Translations under genes and position numbers: made by a program
The notes under the pieces: generated by a model
The model's database searches: none
Seen by the model: only the letters and a program-made list of their open reading frames with translations
What the model was told of the DNA's origin: nothing
In this document: positions 32,823 through 41,503 of the stretch, one piece after another
How positions within the stretch are numbered: position 1 is the stretch's first letter
How the letters are laid out: every line of letters starts with the position of its first letter
Assembly (NCBI GenBank): GCA_965277855.1
Contig: OZ255847.1
Span: 4,960,001-5,024,000 of the forward strand
Length of the DNA: 64,000 nucleotides
Direction of reading: 5' to 3'
From: Bog-105 sp965277855
Lineage (GTDB): Bacteria; Acidobacteriota; Terriglobia; Bryobacterales; Bryobacteraceae

Positions 32823-35459
32823 CTAAGCCGCCGCGAGCGCCGCTCGGTGTACTTCGCCCGACAACTCCTCGGGCAGCGGGTCGAGCGCCGCCAACCCGCG
32901 GGGAAACCGCGCGGCCAGATCGCGATAGTTCTCCGTCAATGTCCGATCCGCATGGGATCGCAGAAACCATTGCCGGTAAATCCGCTCTCTCGGATAGGTG
33001 GAACAAATCCAGATATCGAGGGGCGTCGGCACAAACCGCACGACCTGTGTTGTCTCCGCCTTCTCTCCGATAACGAGTAACATCTCGCCGTGCTGTCCCT
33101 TCTTGGGAGAGCCCAGCCGCTTGATGGCATTGAGCGCTACATCGTTCAGGAAGATCTGCTTTTCGAGTACCGAGAGATCGCCCGATTGAGAGCCAATGAG
33201 CTTGATATGCGCGTTCTTGATGATGCCCGCCCCGTGCGGCCTGGGTTCGGTGGCTGTGCCGACGAAGTCTTCTAACGCTTGCGAGATGCCCCAAACAGAC
33301 GAGTTGCGTTTTCTGGCTGTGCGAAACAGCTGCACGACTTCGGGCGCCAGCACAGGCGAATCGAGCAGCGCCCAGCACTCGTCGAGCACTGTGATGGATT
33401 GTTGGCCGGTACGCCCGGAGGCGCGATCCGACATAGCCCGCGCGATCACCATGCTCATGGCCGTTTCGAGCATGGGCTCGTCGTCCAGCTTCTCCACGTT
33501 GAAGAACAGGAAGTTGTTATCGGTCCGAATGCTGGTATGCCGGTCAAACAACTGGGCATACACGCCCTCATCGGTCCAGCGCCGCAGCTTCATGGCGGCT
33601 AAGTGCGCCTCGTCGAGCACCCGTTCCACGCGGTCCTGATCTTCCCAGGTCGAGAGCTCGTCGCGCAAATCGCGATAGGTGGGCGTCTGGCTCGTACGGC
33701 GGTTGGCGCAGCGTTTGTATACTCGCTCGATGGCCTCGCTCAACAGCCCATCGACCAGCGCCGGATCAGAAGACGGCGAATCGCCGATCATGAAGCGCGT
33801 CAAATTTTTGAGAAAGCCGATCTTTTCTTTACTCGGTGCCTTTTCACCGGGCGGCAGATCGAACGGATTCAGAGTTTCGCCCCCATCGAGGTTCACTTCA
33901 ATCACCCGCCCGCCGTTGAGTTCGACTAGGGGCGTGTAGGAATCGCCGCGCTCGATGATCGAAACCATGGCGTTGGTACGCGCCAGCGATAGCAGAAACA
34001 TCTGTGTGTCGAACGTCTTGCCCGACCCGGATTCGCCCGTGATGAGAATGTTTCCATTGGTGAGGCTCGAGTCAAAAGGTGAGAACGGGATCAGCTGCCG
34101 ATACGGAGTTTCGAGCAGAATGGCCGGCCGTTCCGGAAGACCGCTCCAGGGCATCTCATTGCCTAACAAATCCGCCGCGTGCAAGGTCAGTAACTGACGC
34201 TCGCGTTTCGCCGGATCCGCACAACCGGGCAAGCTATGCACAAACAGCCGTTTCTGGGCAATCGTTTCGGGCAGCGCTTTCGCGCCGTTCATCCGCTGAA
34301 TGGCCGTTAGGACCATCGAGCGCCGATCGGCCAGCAGGTTCTGCTGTTCTTCGAGATGGCGATCGTTGCGCGCCTTTTCCGACGTTCGTACCGCCACCGT
34401 GAGATTGAGCTCGCAGACCTTGAGCGAGCTCGAGACGATTTGTTCGATTGTGTTAATCAGTTGTTTTTCGGCAACGATCGCCTCCACATTGATCTTGAAA
34501 TTCCCTTTCATGTCCTTCTGTGCGGCCTGCATGCGCAAAAGTTGGCGTTTGTAATAATTGGTGATTTTGGTTTGGTCGGGAATCACAATATCGGTCGTGA
34601 CGACTAGCGGAAACTCGAGCTTCATCAGTTCCCGCATAATGCCGGGGAAGGTGGCGTCCGGAGGATTCGTGAGGGTGACGAGGGAATAGAGCAGTCCGCC
34701 CATCTGGAAATACTCTTCCCGTTCGTCCTCGATCGCCGCTGAAACGGCCTGCCTGCGGGCACTCTCATACCCAAGCCCGTGGCGGTACGGATGAAGAGCA
34801 GTGACGAGGGGGTTCGAGGCCCGCTGCAGTTCGAGAAACAACTCGTGATCGGTCAGGCGGCGCGGGTGTGTTCCCGTTGCTTCGAGCGACGGTTCCAGGC
34901 CCGCGATGAGGCTCTCGAATTCATTGAGCAAACTTTCGTGTTCCCGTCGGGTCCGTTCGATGCACTTCTTGGGCGACAAGGAAAAACTCTGTTGGGTCCT
35001 CTTTTTCGAGAACTGATATTCGGGACTCTGGTGATGAATCACCGGATCCCAGATGAAGTAGTAATGCAGGTGCCGCCGCAGATACAGCCCGTGTTTCTCG
35101 CGCTCGCGCCAGAGGCCGAGGCGCTGCCGATCGAGCATCTTGAGGACCGGGTTGTCGACTGCTAGCTCTCCCTTGTACCGGTCCGGCAGATCGCCGCAGC
35201 CTTCCGTCAGCTCGTAGCGCACCTGCAACCGCATGGAGCGCTCGGGGAGAGAACGAATGAGCGCCTCCTGACTATCTTTGGTCGTGTTCCGGGTCTCTTC
35301 TCCGTGAAAGAAGGACGGTATGCCGGCAGCTTCGTAGCCCGCTACAAAAGCGCCCGATGTTCGGATAATAACGTTGTCGAGCAAGTCCCGCACCGGCAAC
35401 AAGCCGCACATGGCGGGCGAATGGAGCGATTGCTCCCACTTCTTCAGAGTTAAGGGCAT
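32823..35459 (-). CDS. VirB4/TrbE-like ATPase
   Basis: From the ATG at 35459 (GAGGAG upstream, overlapping the VirB3-like stop) the protein is 878 residues. The N-terminal half is the VirB4 membrane/channel-contact domain. Walker A is GESGSGKTFD (475-484) and a RecA-like core follows, with FLFFNVEKLDDEP and Walker B ITVLDECWALLD, then SSVWGISQALEDF. It energises pilus assembly and substrate transfer. Length and motifs are normal for the family. Confidence 0.95.
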   Translation of the reverse strand: MPLTLKKWEQSLHSPAMCGLLPVRDLLDNVIIRTSGAFVAGYEAAGIPSFFHGEETRNTTKDSQEALIRSLPERSMRLQVRYELTEGCGDLPDRYKGELAVDNPVLKMLDRQRLGLWREREKHGLYLRRHLHYYFIWDPVIHHQSPEYQFSKKRTQQSFSLSPKKCIERTRREHESLLNEFESLIAGLEPSLEATGTHPRRLTDHELFLELQRASNPLVTALHPYRHGLGYESARRQAVSAAIEDEREEYFQMGGLLYSLVTLTNPPDATFPGIMRELMKLEFPLVVTTDIVIPDQTKITNYYKRQLLRMQAAQKDMKGNFKINVEAIVAEKQLINTIEQIVSSSLKVCELNLTVAVRTSEKARNDRHLEEQQNLLADRRSMVLTAIQRMNGAKALPETIAQKRLFVHSLPGCADPAKRERQLLTLHAADLLGNEMPWSGLPERPAILLETPYRQLIPFSPFDSSLTNGNILITGESGSGKTFDTQMFLLSLARTNAMVSIIERGDSYTPLVELNGGRVIEVNLDGGETLNPFDLPPGEKAPSKEKIGFLKNLTRFMIGDSPSSDPALVDGLLSEAIERVYKRCANRRTSQTPTYRDLRDELSTWEDQDRVERVLDEAHLAAMKLRRWTDEGVYAQLFDRHTSIRTDNNFLFFNVEKLDDEPMLETAMSMVIARAMSDRASGRTGQQSITVLDECWALLDSPVLAPEVVQLFRTARKRNSSVWGISQALEDFVGTATEPRPHGAGIIKNAHIKLIGSQSGDLSVLEKQIFLNDVALNAIKRLGSPKKGQHGEMLLVIGEKAETTQVVRFVPTPLDIWICSTYPRERIYRQWFLRSHADRTLTENYRDLAARFPRGLAALDPLPEELSGEVHRAALAAA

Positions 35460-35794
35460 GAGTTCTCCTCTTTCAGATAGGTGCTGCGCTGCTCGGGATC
35501 TTCCTCGAGCGCGCAATAGGCGTGTGGACGCAGATAGTACCGCGTAAGATCCAGCAAGTAGCCATTCGGCTTACCGTATTTAAAGGCCATCAATCCCGGA
35601 ATCGCGAGTACCGGAACAACGTACTGCAAGAAGATGTTAAGCGGGATCCCGAAGAGTTCGCGCTGGGCGAAGCGGCCGAAGATATTCGCGAGCGCGGCAA
35701 TAATGAGAATCGCAATGAGGTCTTCGACTTCGAGGAAGAGGAACCGGACGCGGGTTCCCAAGTTCCGCGGAACAGTTGTTGTCTTGAGCGCCAT
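35450..35794 (-). CDS. VirB3/TrbD-like membrane protein
   Basis: A 114-residue protein with VirB3-type layout: a short soluble start (VPRNLGTRVRFLFLEVEDLI), two membrane spans (about 26-40 and 56-72) and a C-terminal part with LLDLTRYYLRPHAYCALEED. VirB3 is normally encoded just before VirB4, and in some systems fused to it; here the genes overlap by ten bases. Confidence 0.85.
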   Translation of the reverse strand: MALKTTTVPRNLGTRVRFLFLEVEDLIAILIIAALANIFGRFAQRELFGIPLNIFLQYVVPVLAIPGLMAFKYGKPNGYLLDLTRYYLRPHAYCALEEDPEQRSTYLKEENSCP

Positions 35795-35806
35795 ACGCGA
35801 TTCCTC

Positions 35807-36265
35807 CTAGCTCACTCCCGCGGTCCCATGCGTGACGAAAAACTCTGCCAGCCGCGCGAGTCCGGACGCGAGCAGACACAACAGTGCTCCCACGAAATGC
35901 CGGCCGGGCGTCATGACGTCCCGCGCCAGGGCGTTTGTTGTGCTGAGCTTGATCGCTCCCACCGCGACGTGCATCACGGCATAAACCGGCAGAATCACAT
36001 TGCAGACCCAATCGACCATATGTAGAATGCCGTGCCAATAGAGATCCGGATCGTTATAGGTGCCGGCGGTCCAGGACTCGAACAAGCGCGTCATGCTCGA
36101 AACCAGCAAACACAGCAGCCCCGCGTAGGACCAGCTCGAGTAGAGATGGTGATACCCGCGCGCGTATTGGATCACGGCGATCGCGATGAACAGGCAGCCA
36201 AGCGTCGGCAGAATGGTGTTACCCAACCAATTCGCGAGATGAAGAAGTCCATGCTCGAATGTCAT
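35807..36265 (-). CDS. Duplicated VirB2/TrbC-like membrane protein
   Basis: The 152-residue protein consists of two related halves. LHLANWLGNTILPTLGCLF then YAGLLCLLVSSMTRLFESW is repeated as LHMVDWVCNVILPVYAVMH then VGALLCLLASGLARLAEFF. Both match the single unit of the pilin-like protein at 37009-37434 (LNLMNWVGNVIAPVGAAGSA, then SVSGITRLLEYW). It also shares the C-terminal GTAGVS with that protein. It is probably a tandem duplication of a pilin module and may be a minor pilin or a channel component. Confidence 0.75.
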   Translation of the reverse strand: MTFEHGLLHLANWLGNTILPTLGCLFIAIAVIQYARGYHHLYSSWSYAGLLCLLVSSMTRLFESWTAGTYNDPDLYWHGILHMVDWVCNVILPVYAVMHVAVGAIKLSTTNALARDVMTPGRHFVGALLCLLASGLARLAEFFVTHGTAGVS

Positions 36266-36272
36266 ACGCGCC

Positions 36273-36935
36273 TCACATCATCCGCACGATCAGCTGCCAG
36301 AGACCTGCTACTGTCAAAAACCCGATCACGGCCACGATCATCGGCTTGACAGGCCGATGAGAAGCAAAATTGAGGATGGCCCCGATGATGCCGAGCACCC
36401 CTGCAACCGGACATAACGTCGCCGCGATATAGGTCCACAGCGACGCAAGCACATCGACGGTAGCGTACTGGGTGCCCGTGTTCCAACTTTGCAAGAGCGA
36501 ATAGGTGGTCTGAATGGCGAGCAGAAACATCGTCCCGAGAATGGCCGGCAGCGGGTTACCGCCTTGGATGAGATCCAGCAAGGCATGCAGTACGAAGAAC
36601 GCCGCTAAGGCGGTCGTGAGTTTGCCGACCACGAAGTTGGTGACGAAGTTACTCAGATCCACTTGGATCGCGGCCAGCCAGGGTGTCGAGATACTCGGGT
36701 TTCCAGGCAGCGAAGGTCCCACACCGAAGCTGGGGAACCAGCTGACGAGTCCAGGAATCGTGATGAATACAATCGCCCAAAACACCCACCGGCTGAACCC
36801 GCCGCCAATCACGGCCGCACCCCCGATATCCCTGCGAAAGTTCAGGCCGGCCAGAACTAAACAGATCAAAGCCGCCGAGGGCGCGAGCAGGAGCATCAGC
36901 GAAATGAAATCTTGCAACAGGGGAGGAGGAGCCAT
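36273..36935 (-). CDS. Polytopic membrane protein of the transfer operon
   Basis: A 220-residue protein with about five membrane spans. Its C-terminal half (LWTYIAATLCPVAGVLGIIG followed by MIVAVIGFLTVAGLWQLIVR) has the two-helix spacing of the VirB2-like neighbours, suggesting a distant, extended relative. It lies between the two pilin-like genes with a gap of seven bases downstream. The function is inferred from position only. Confidence 0.65.
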   Translation of the reverse strand: MAPPPLLQDFISLMLLLAPSAALICLVLAGLNFRRDIGGAAVIGGGFSRWVFWAIVFITIPGLVSWFPSFGVGPSLPGNPSISTPWLAAIQVDLSNFVTNFVVGKLTTALAAFFVLHALLDLIQGGNPLPAILGTMFLLAIQTTYSLLQSWNTGTQYATVDVLASLWTYIAATLCPVAGVLGIIGAILNFASHRPVKPMIVAVIGFLTVAGLWQLIVRMM

Positions 36936-36956
36936 AATAATTCTTAGAACTAGGAA

Positions 36957-36990
36957 AGAGGACCGGATTGTTCGCGCAAGCCGGACCTCT
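36957..36990 (-). terminator. Hairpin after the pilin-like gene
   Basis: AGAGG-CCGG pairs with CCGG-CCTCT across a single T-T mismatch, about ten base pairs, followed on the minus strand by TTTCC. It lies between the pilin-like gene and the next membrane protein gene. It is probably an attenuating terminator that gives more pilin than downstream message. Confidence 0.55.
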
Positions 36991-37008
36991 CCCTGGTTGG
37001 CAGTGGGT

Positions 37009-37434
37009 CTAGCTGACTCCCGCGGTGCCGTTCGTGATCCAGTATTCGAGGAGCCTTGTAATACCAGATACGGACAGGAGCCCGAGGGTCGTAAAGACCC
37101 ACTTCATCGCGCCGCGCCCGCCGGCGAAGTTGATAATCGCCATGAGCGCTGAGCCGGCCGCGCCTACCGGCGCAATGACGTTGCCCACCCAGTTCATCAG
37201 GTTCAGGAACGATCCTTCGACCTGGGTTCCCTGTTGACCTTGGACGGCTTGATTGAACTGTGGCGTTGTTCCGAGGTTCTGACCCAGCACATGCGACTGA
37301 GTCAGAAACAGAGCAACTACCACAGCGGCTAAGATGCTCCTCAGGCCAGGGCCTGACGAAATCCAGTGCCGGGACGAGCAAAGGATCTGCTTCGCATGGA
37401 AGCGCTCCCCTGCCGAAATGAGACGATGCTTCAT
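37009..37434 (-). CDS. VirB2/TrbC-like major pilin candidate
   Basis: A 141-residue protein starting after AAGGAG. Residues 32-52 form a signal peptide region ending LTQSHVLGQN. The mature part is short with two hydrophobic helices (VIAPVGAAGSALMAIINFAG and WVFTTLGLLSVSGITRLL) joined by a Gly/Arg loop, as in VirB2 pilins. It ends GTAGVS. It is preceded by a strong terminator and followed by a weaker hairpin, an arrangement that would allow separate high expression. Confidence 0.8.
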   Translation of the reverse strand: MKHRLISAGERFHAKQILCSSRHWISSGPGLRSILAAVVVALFLTQSHVLGQNLGTTPQFNQAVQGQQGTQVEGSFLNLMNWVGNVIAPVGAAGSALMAIINFAGGRGAMKWVFTTLGLLSVSGITRLLEYWITNGTAGVS

Positions 37435-37499
37435 GAGCTACTCCTTGATGTCCTCTCGTGAGGAACAAGAAGAACGTAACGCTTCTAAAAACTTCGTGC

Positions 37500-37531
37500 A
37501 AAAAAATGGGCCGCTCAGAAAGCCGCGGCCC
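37500..37531 (-). terminator. Rho-independent terminator after the AAA+ gene
   Basis: On the minus strand GGGCCGC pairs with GCGGCCC around ten bases and is followed directly by ATTTTTTTG, a classic intrinsic terminator. It separates the AAA+ gene from the pilin-like gene. Confidence 0.85.
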
Positions 37532-37558
37532 GGTGGCGTTTGTGTTGGAGAAGGTAGT

Positions 37559-39574
37559 TTAGGAAACGGCTACGCTCGTTACCTGCACACTTCGGATGCC
37601 TCGTGCGAAGTCCTCGAAAATCAACGGCGGCAATCCGGCCTTCGACTCGAGAGCACGGCCCAAAGCGCTCCGCACCGCCGCTGTCACCACCGCTTTAAGA
37701 TCGGCGTGCGAGAGGCCGTCCGTCGCGGTTACGACGTCCCGAAGATTGGCTTCACTCTTCAAACCAGCCAAGAGTTTTATGAGTAGCCGCTGCCGGTTTT
37801 CGGGACCCGGTAACTGCATTGTGATCTTTTCCGAGAATCGGCCGCCGCGCAGAATGGCGGCGTCGATCCGTTCGATGTGGTTGGTCGTGCCAACGAGAAA
37901 CACGTTGTGTTCCGGCTCGAGCTGGCTGATTTCGGTGCGGCACTGCTCGACCAGCTGCACGTCATGGGTACTCTGCAGGCCGTTGTTCCGTGGCAGCAAG
38001 CCGTCGATCTCATCGAAAAACAGGATGGACGGGCTCTGCGCGCGGGCCCGAGCGAAGATTTCCGATAGCCGTTTCACCGAGTCTCCGATGTGCCCGCCTA
38101 AGACATCGGCGGCGGCGAGCGGGTAAAAGCTGCGCCGGGTTTGCGTGGCTATGAGCTGGGCAAGCATCGTCTTACCGGTTCCCGGGGGACCCACCAGCAA
38201 CAGGCCGGTCGGCAAAGCCAACTGCTTGTGTTCGGACCATGTTCCATTCAGAATCTCGATCAGCGTTCGTACTTCGAGCAGGGTCTCCGGTTCGAGAACG
38301 ACTTCGTCCCAGGAAACGGGTTTAAAGAGCGGGCGGTCCTGGCCGCCGGATTCCTCGAGCGCCCGCCGCAGATCGGGAGCGCCTAAGGAGCGCTTCTCTT
38401 TCATGGCGAAAGTGGCGGCGCGATTGACCACTTCCTGTAAGCGCGCCGGACTCGATCCCGGCGTCCGCTTGGCAAATTCTTCCACCGGAAAACTCGCCCC
38501 CTGCTTCTTTAACTGCGTGGCGAGAATCAGCCGCCGCGAGGCTTCATCCGGCAGATCAATCCGGATCTTGGTGTCAAAACGGCCTTCGCGCAAGACTGCG
38601 GGATCGAGCGAATCGAGCGCATTCGTGGCTCCCACAATGATCAGACCCGGAGAAGCCCGATACTGATCGATACATTGCATGAGTTGAGTAGTGACGTTGT
38701 TATGGGTGCGTGCTCCTGAACCCGGATTGATACCCATTGTTATGTTTCTCGCTCCGCCCAAACTGTCAATTTCATCAATAAGCAGTAACGTTGGTTGTTG
38801 TTGAACCGCCGTTTCGAAGGTGTGGCGGATATTAGCTTCGGTTTCGCCGATCCACATATTAAAGAGACTGGGTGAGCTTACCTCCATATAGTTCAACCGA
38901 AACTCCCCGGCCGTGGCTCGCGCTAACGCCGTTTTCCCCGTCCCTTGCGGTCCATGCAGCAGAATCCCGTTTCGCACGATGCCGGCGAATTTCCCGGGAT
39001 GAAGACGGTTCTCGATCACTTGCCGCAATTGTTCTTTGACCGCGTCATAGCCGCCAATGTCGGCGAAGGTAACGGTCGGTCGCGTGACGTTGGTGTCGGG
39101 CCGTGGTGTGCTAGCGATCGTCGCGCGGCCGCCGATTCCAAAAGAGGGGAACCGCAGCCCGCCGAAGGCCGAGCGAAAACTCAGCAACAGCCACGCCATG
39201 CCGGCCACCATCCCGAGCCAGCCCAAGGTGCGGGTATCCTCGAAACCAATACCTTTTAACGCGGTCCAGAAGGGAGGCCACCGCAAGAAGAACAAAAATG
39301 CGCCGAAATAAAACAGGAGCATCAGTAAGCGGCACGCTTTTCGTAGAATTGGCCGCCGTAAAGCAGGGGAGTTTTGGAACAAGAGACAGGCAGTCCCCAG
39401 AGCCAGCAAGGCAGGCCAGCTGTGAAACAACCAATTGCTAGGACTGGGTTGATCGCCGCGATCGCGATAGAAGACGAAGCTTCCGAATAGAGTAGCCCCG
39501 ATAGCCGCCCAGGCTATGCCGCTCGCTCCGATCCGTCGATTTCCCGCGAGAGCAGGAAAGGGCAGTAAAGACAT
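37559..39574 (-). CDS. Membrane-anchored tandem AAA+ ATPase
   Basis: A 671-residue protein. The first ~135 residues contain four membrane spans (about 20-36, 52-67, 84-98, 117-134). Two classic AAA+ modules follow: Walker A GPQGTGKTAL (208-217), Walker B LLLIDEID with VLREGRFD; then Walker A GPPGTGKTML (462-471), Walker B ILFFDEIDG with ILRGGRFSEK. The layout is Cdc48-like but membrane-bound, and no FtsH-type zinc protease domain is present. It lies between VirB10- and VirB2-like genes where other systems have VirB11, which I do not find here. It may remodel or assemble the pilus/channel; this is inferred. Confidence 0.8.
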   Translation of the reverse strand: MSLLPFPALAGNRRIGASGIAWAAIGATLFGSFVFYRDRGDQPSPSNWLFHSWPALLALGTACLLFQNSPALRRPILRKACRLLMLLFYFGAFLFFLRWPPFWTALKGIGFEDTRTLGWLGMVAGMAWLLLSFRSAFGGLRFPSFGIGGRATIASTPRPDTNVTRPTVTFADIGGYDAVKEQLRQVIENRLHPGKFAGIVRNGILLHGPQGTGKTALARATAGEFRLNYMEVSSPSLFNMWIGETEANIRHTFETAVQQQPTLLLIDEIDSLGGARNITMGINPGSGARTHNNVTTQLMQCIDQYRASPGLIIVGATNALDSLDPAVLREGRFDTKIRIDLPDEASRRLILATQLKKQGASFPVEEFAKRTPGSSPARLQEVVNRAATFAMKEKRSLGAPDLRRALEESGGQDRPLFKPVSWDEVVLEPETLLEVRTLIEILNGTWSEHKQLALPTGLLLVGPPGTGKTMLAQLIATQTRRSFYPLAAADVLGGHIGDSVKRLSEIFARARAQSPSILFFDEIDGLLPRNNGLQSTHDVQLVEQCRTEISQLEPEHNVFLVGTTNHIERIDAAILRGGRFSEKITMQLPGPENRQRLLIKLLAGLKSEANLRDVVTATDGLSHADLKAVVTAAVRSALGRALESKAGLPPLIFEDFARGIRSVQVTSVAVS

Positions 39575-39616
39575 GAGTTGTCTCCCTGCCCACTAGGGTA
39601 ATCGACTTCAGCCAAC

Positions 39617-39646
39617 AAAAAGATACCCGCCCGAAGGTGGGTGTCT
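39617..39646 (-). terminator. Rho-independent terminator after the VirB10-like gene
   Basis: On the minus strand GACACCC and GGGTATC pair (one mismatch), with an inner CC/GG stem around TTCG, followed by TTTTTG. It separates the VirB10-side operon from the AAA+ gene. Confidence 0.7.
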
Positions 39647-39672
39647 TCTCTGGCAGATGGATAGGAGAAGAG

Positions 39673-41238
39673 CTACTGCGGCGGAGGCGCCACCGGTTGC
39701 CCCTGCTGCCCGCTTGGATCGGTGGCCGGCTGTTGGCGGGAGAGTTGGTCGAGCTGCTGCTTCATCCCTTTGAGTTCCTGTAAGTATTGCGCTTGCAGGC
39801 TGGCATTCTCGGCGAAAGGAGCACTAGGTGCGGCCGGCGGGATCGGACGCTCCACAGGCGTCGACTGCATCCCCTCTCGGCCTTTTTCGTTGCGGCTCAG
39901 CACCAGATAAAAGCGCGTGTTGCCGGGCACTGTCACCACGATGTTTTGGCGGTACGCCAAGCTGCTCATCTGGTTCTGACCGGCGGTAGCAATGTTCTCC
40001 GATAACCGCTCGCGCAGGATCGAGTTGTTGCTCAACGAATCGTTGATGCCGGCGCCGCTGCGCGTGCCGACCGTCGCTGCCGCGATACTCCCCACCCCCG
40101 TTAGGCTTTGCACTAGAAACTGCAGCCCGATGTTCCGTCCCGTCACCGATCCTTTGATGGGCTGATAGGCCAAACTCTCGCCAAAAGCATCGATCTTTTG
40201 AGTCGTGCCATCCGGTAGCTCGATCGTGTCGAACGCCAGCTCGACCATGCCATGCTGGTTCGCGCTCGACAACTTCCCAAAGGCCTTCGAACCCGCAGGG
40301 ATGACGATCTCCCCGTCGCGTGAGTAGTTGTATTCGATGGCCGCTACCGCCGGCGTGTTCTTGAGCGCCGTACTCACAGGAGACTCGAGACGCGCCACGA
40401 GGCGCGTGCCAGGTGGCAACGCGCTGAAAAACGCGCTCATCACGACGGGCGCATAGGCCGCCGAGACGGGCTGCGCCGAAACTGCACCGCGTTCACTACT
40501 TGCGCCGCGCACGAACACAAGCGACGGCTGATATTTCTCTGCCTGCGGCGCCATCGGCGCCGTGGGTGCGGTAACAGGTGCTCCTTCGGCCGGAAACGGA
40601 ATTTTGTTGACCGCGTAATCCTTCTGCGTCTGGGGCGCCGGAGCAGCCGCATGCGGCGCACGTGGCTTGAATTTGCTGGTATTGAGGATGTCCTGATCGC
40701 TAATCCTCCCATCGCGATCCTCCGGCTTAACGCTTGCTGCGCTGCGCAACGGAACGCCCGACCGGCCCTCGTTGTTTCCGCTATTCTCGGGGCGCCCCAA
40801 GTTCGGGTGCGCCCGCTGATCCTGGGTTCTATGGGGAGTTGCAGGACGGGTAAAGGTCACCAGAAAAATGACGATCGCCACGATGCACGCGCCCGCAATG
40901 GCTAGAGTCACTTTGGTGCGATCCTGCGCGATCCGGGACTTCGAAGTGAGTGTTCCGCCAGGATTCTGCGGTTTCCCTTGCAGTCTTTCCCGGAAGTTCT
41001 TGACAAAGGCAAGTAGCCGATCCCGCGGTGTCTTGGGCAGTTCAATCAACGGCTCTTCCGCCACTGGCGTCGTCCCGCCGCTCGGAGCAGTGCTCGTCTC
41101 TCCTCCGGCCGGCCGGTCCACATCGTCCGCCGATTCGAAGAAAGAAGGCGGCAGGTCCACCTCGTGAGACGTTGGACTTTCTGAGCGTTTGCTTTCGCCC
41201 TGTTGCTCGTGTTCGCGGCCTTCGTCATCGTTGTACAC
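39673..41238 (-). CDS. VirB10/TrbI-like channel protein
   Basis: A 521-residue protein with an acidic, Pro-rich cytoplasmic part, one membrane span (VTLAIAGACIVAIVIFLVTF, 110-129), a Pro-rich linker and a C-terminal beta domain (LPPGTRLVARLESPVSTALK, GEIVIPAGSKAFGKLSSANQ, then the helix-like antenna QFLVQSLTGVGSIAAATVGT). This is the complete VirB10 architecture that spans both membranes. A C-terminal coiled coil and a Gln/Pro tail follow. The start overlaps the mini P-loop gene. Confidence 0.92.
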   Translation of the reverse strand: MYNDDEGREHEQQGESKRSESPTSHEVDLPPSFFESADDVDRPAGGETSTAPSGGTTPVAEEPLIELPKTPRDRLLAFVKNFRERLQGKPQNPGGTLTSKSRIAQDRTKVTLAIAGACIVAIVIFLVTFTRPATPHRTQDQRAHPNLGRPENSGNNEGRSGVPLRSAASVKPEDRDGRISDQDILNTSKFKPRAPHAAAPAPQTQKDYAVNKIPFPAEGAPVTAPTAPMAPQAEKYQPSLVFVRGASSERGAVSAQPVSAAYAPVVMSAFFSALPPGTRLVARLESPVSTALKNTPAVAAIEYNYSRDGEIVIPAGSKAFGKLSSANQHGMVELAFDTIELPDGTTQKIDAFGESLAYQPIKGSVTGRNIGLQFLVQSLTGVGSIAAATVGTRSGAGINDSLSNNSILRERLSENIATAGQNQMSSLAYRQNIVVTVPGNTRFYLVLSRNEKGREGMQSTPVERPIPPAAPSAPFAENASLQAQYLQELKGMKQQLDQLSRQQPATDPSGQQGQPVAPPPQ

Positions 41239-41503
41239 GGCCGGCGCCTCCTTCGATTACTCTATTCCCCAGCCGTTCGCTGGGATCCACTCTTCGCTTC
41301 CGCCCACCGTTTGATCGGGATACGATCGATCTCCTGATTGCAGCGTACGAATCGCCTTTGTCGAAGAGGTCCACGGCCAGCCTAGACCTTTGGGCCAGGC
41401 AAAGCAGCGCAAAGGTCTTGCCGCCTCCCGTTCTAGACTCGACGATCACGTGCCGCTCGCGTCCTGCCGGATCGAAAGGGAAAGGGAAAGCGTTATCTCT
41501 CAT
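41225..41503 (-). CDS. Mini P-loop protein resembling a VirB4 fragment
   Basis: A 92-residue protein beginning at an ATG (GGGAGG upstream) inside the VirB9-like stop and overlapping the VirB10 start, so it is tightly fitted in the operon. It contains HVIVESRTGGGKTFALLCLA, a Walker A, followed by LAVDLFDKGDSYAAI. The same order occurs in the VirB4-like protein of this element (GESGSGKTF then IIERGDSYTPL). No Walker B is present, so it is not a complete ATPase. It may be a relic of a duplicated VirB4 or a small regulator that binds nucleotide. Confidence 0.65.
   Translation of the reverse strand: MRDNAFPFPFDPAGRERHVIVESRTGGGKTFALLCLAQRSRLAVDLFDKGDSYAAIRRSIVSRSNGGRKRRVDPSERLGNRVIEGGAGRVQR

Noticed and set aside
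37559..39574. FtsH protease
   Set aside because: It has membrane spans and AAA+ modules, but two AAA+ modules and no HExxH zinc site.
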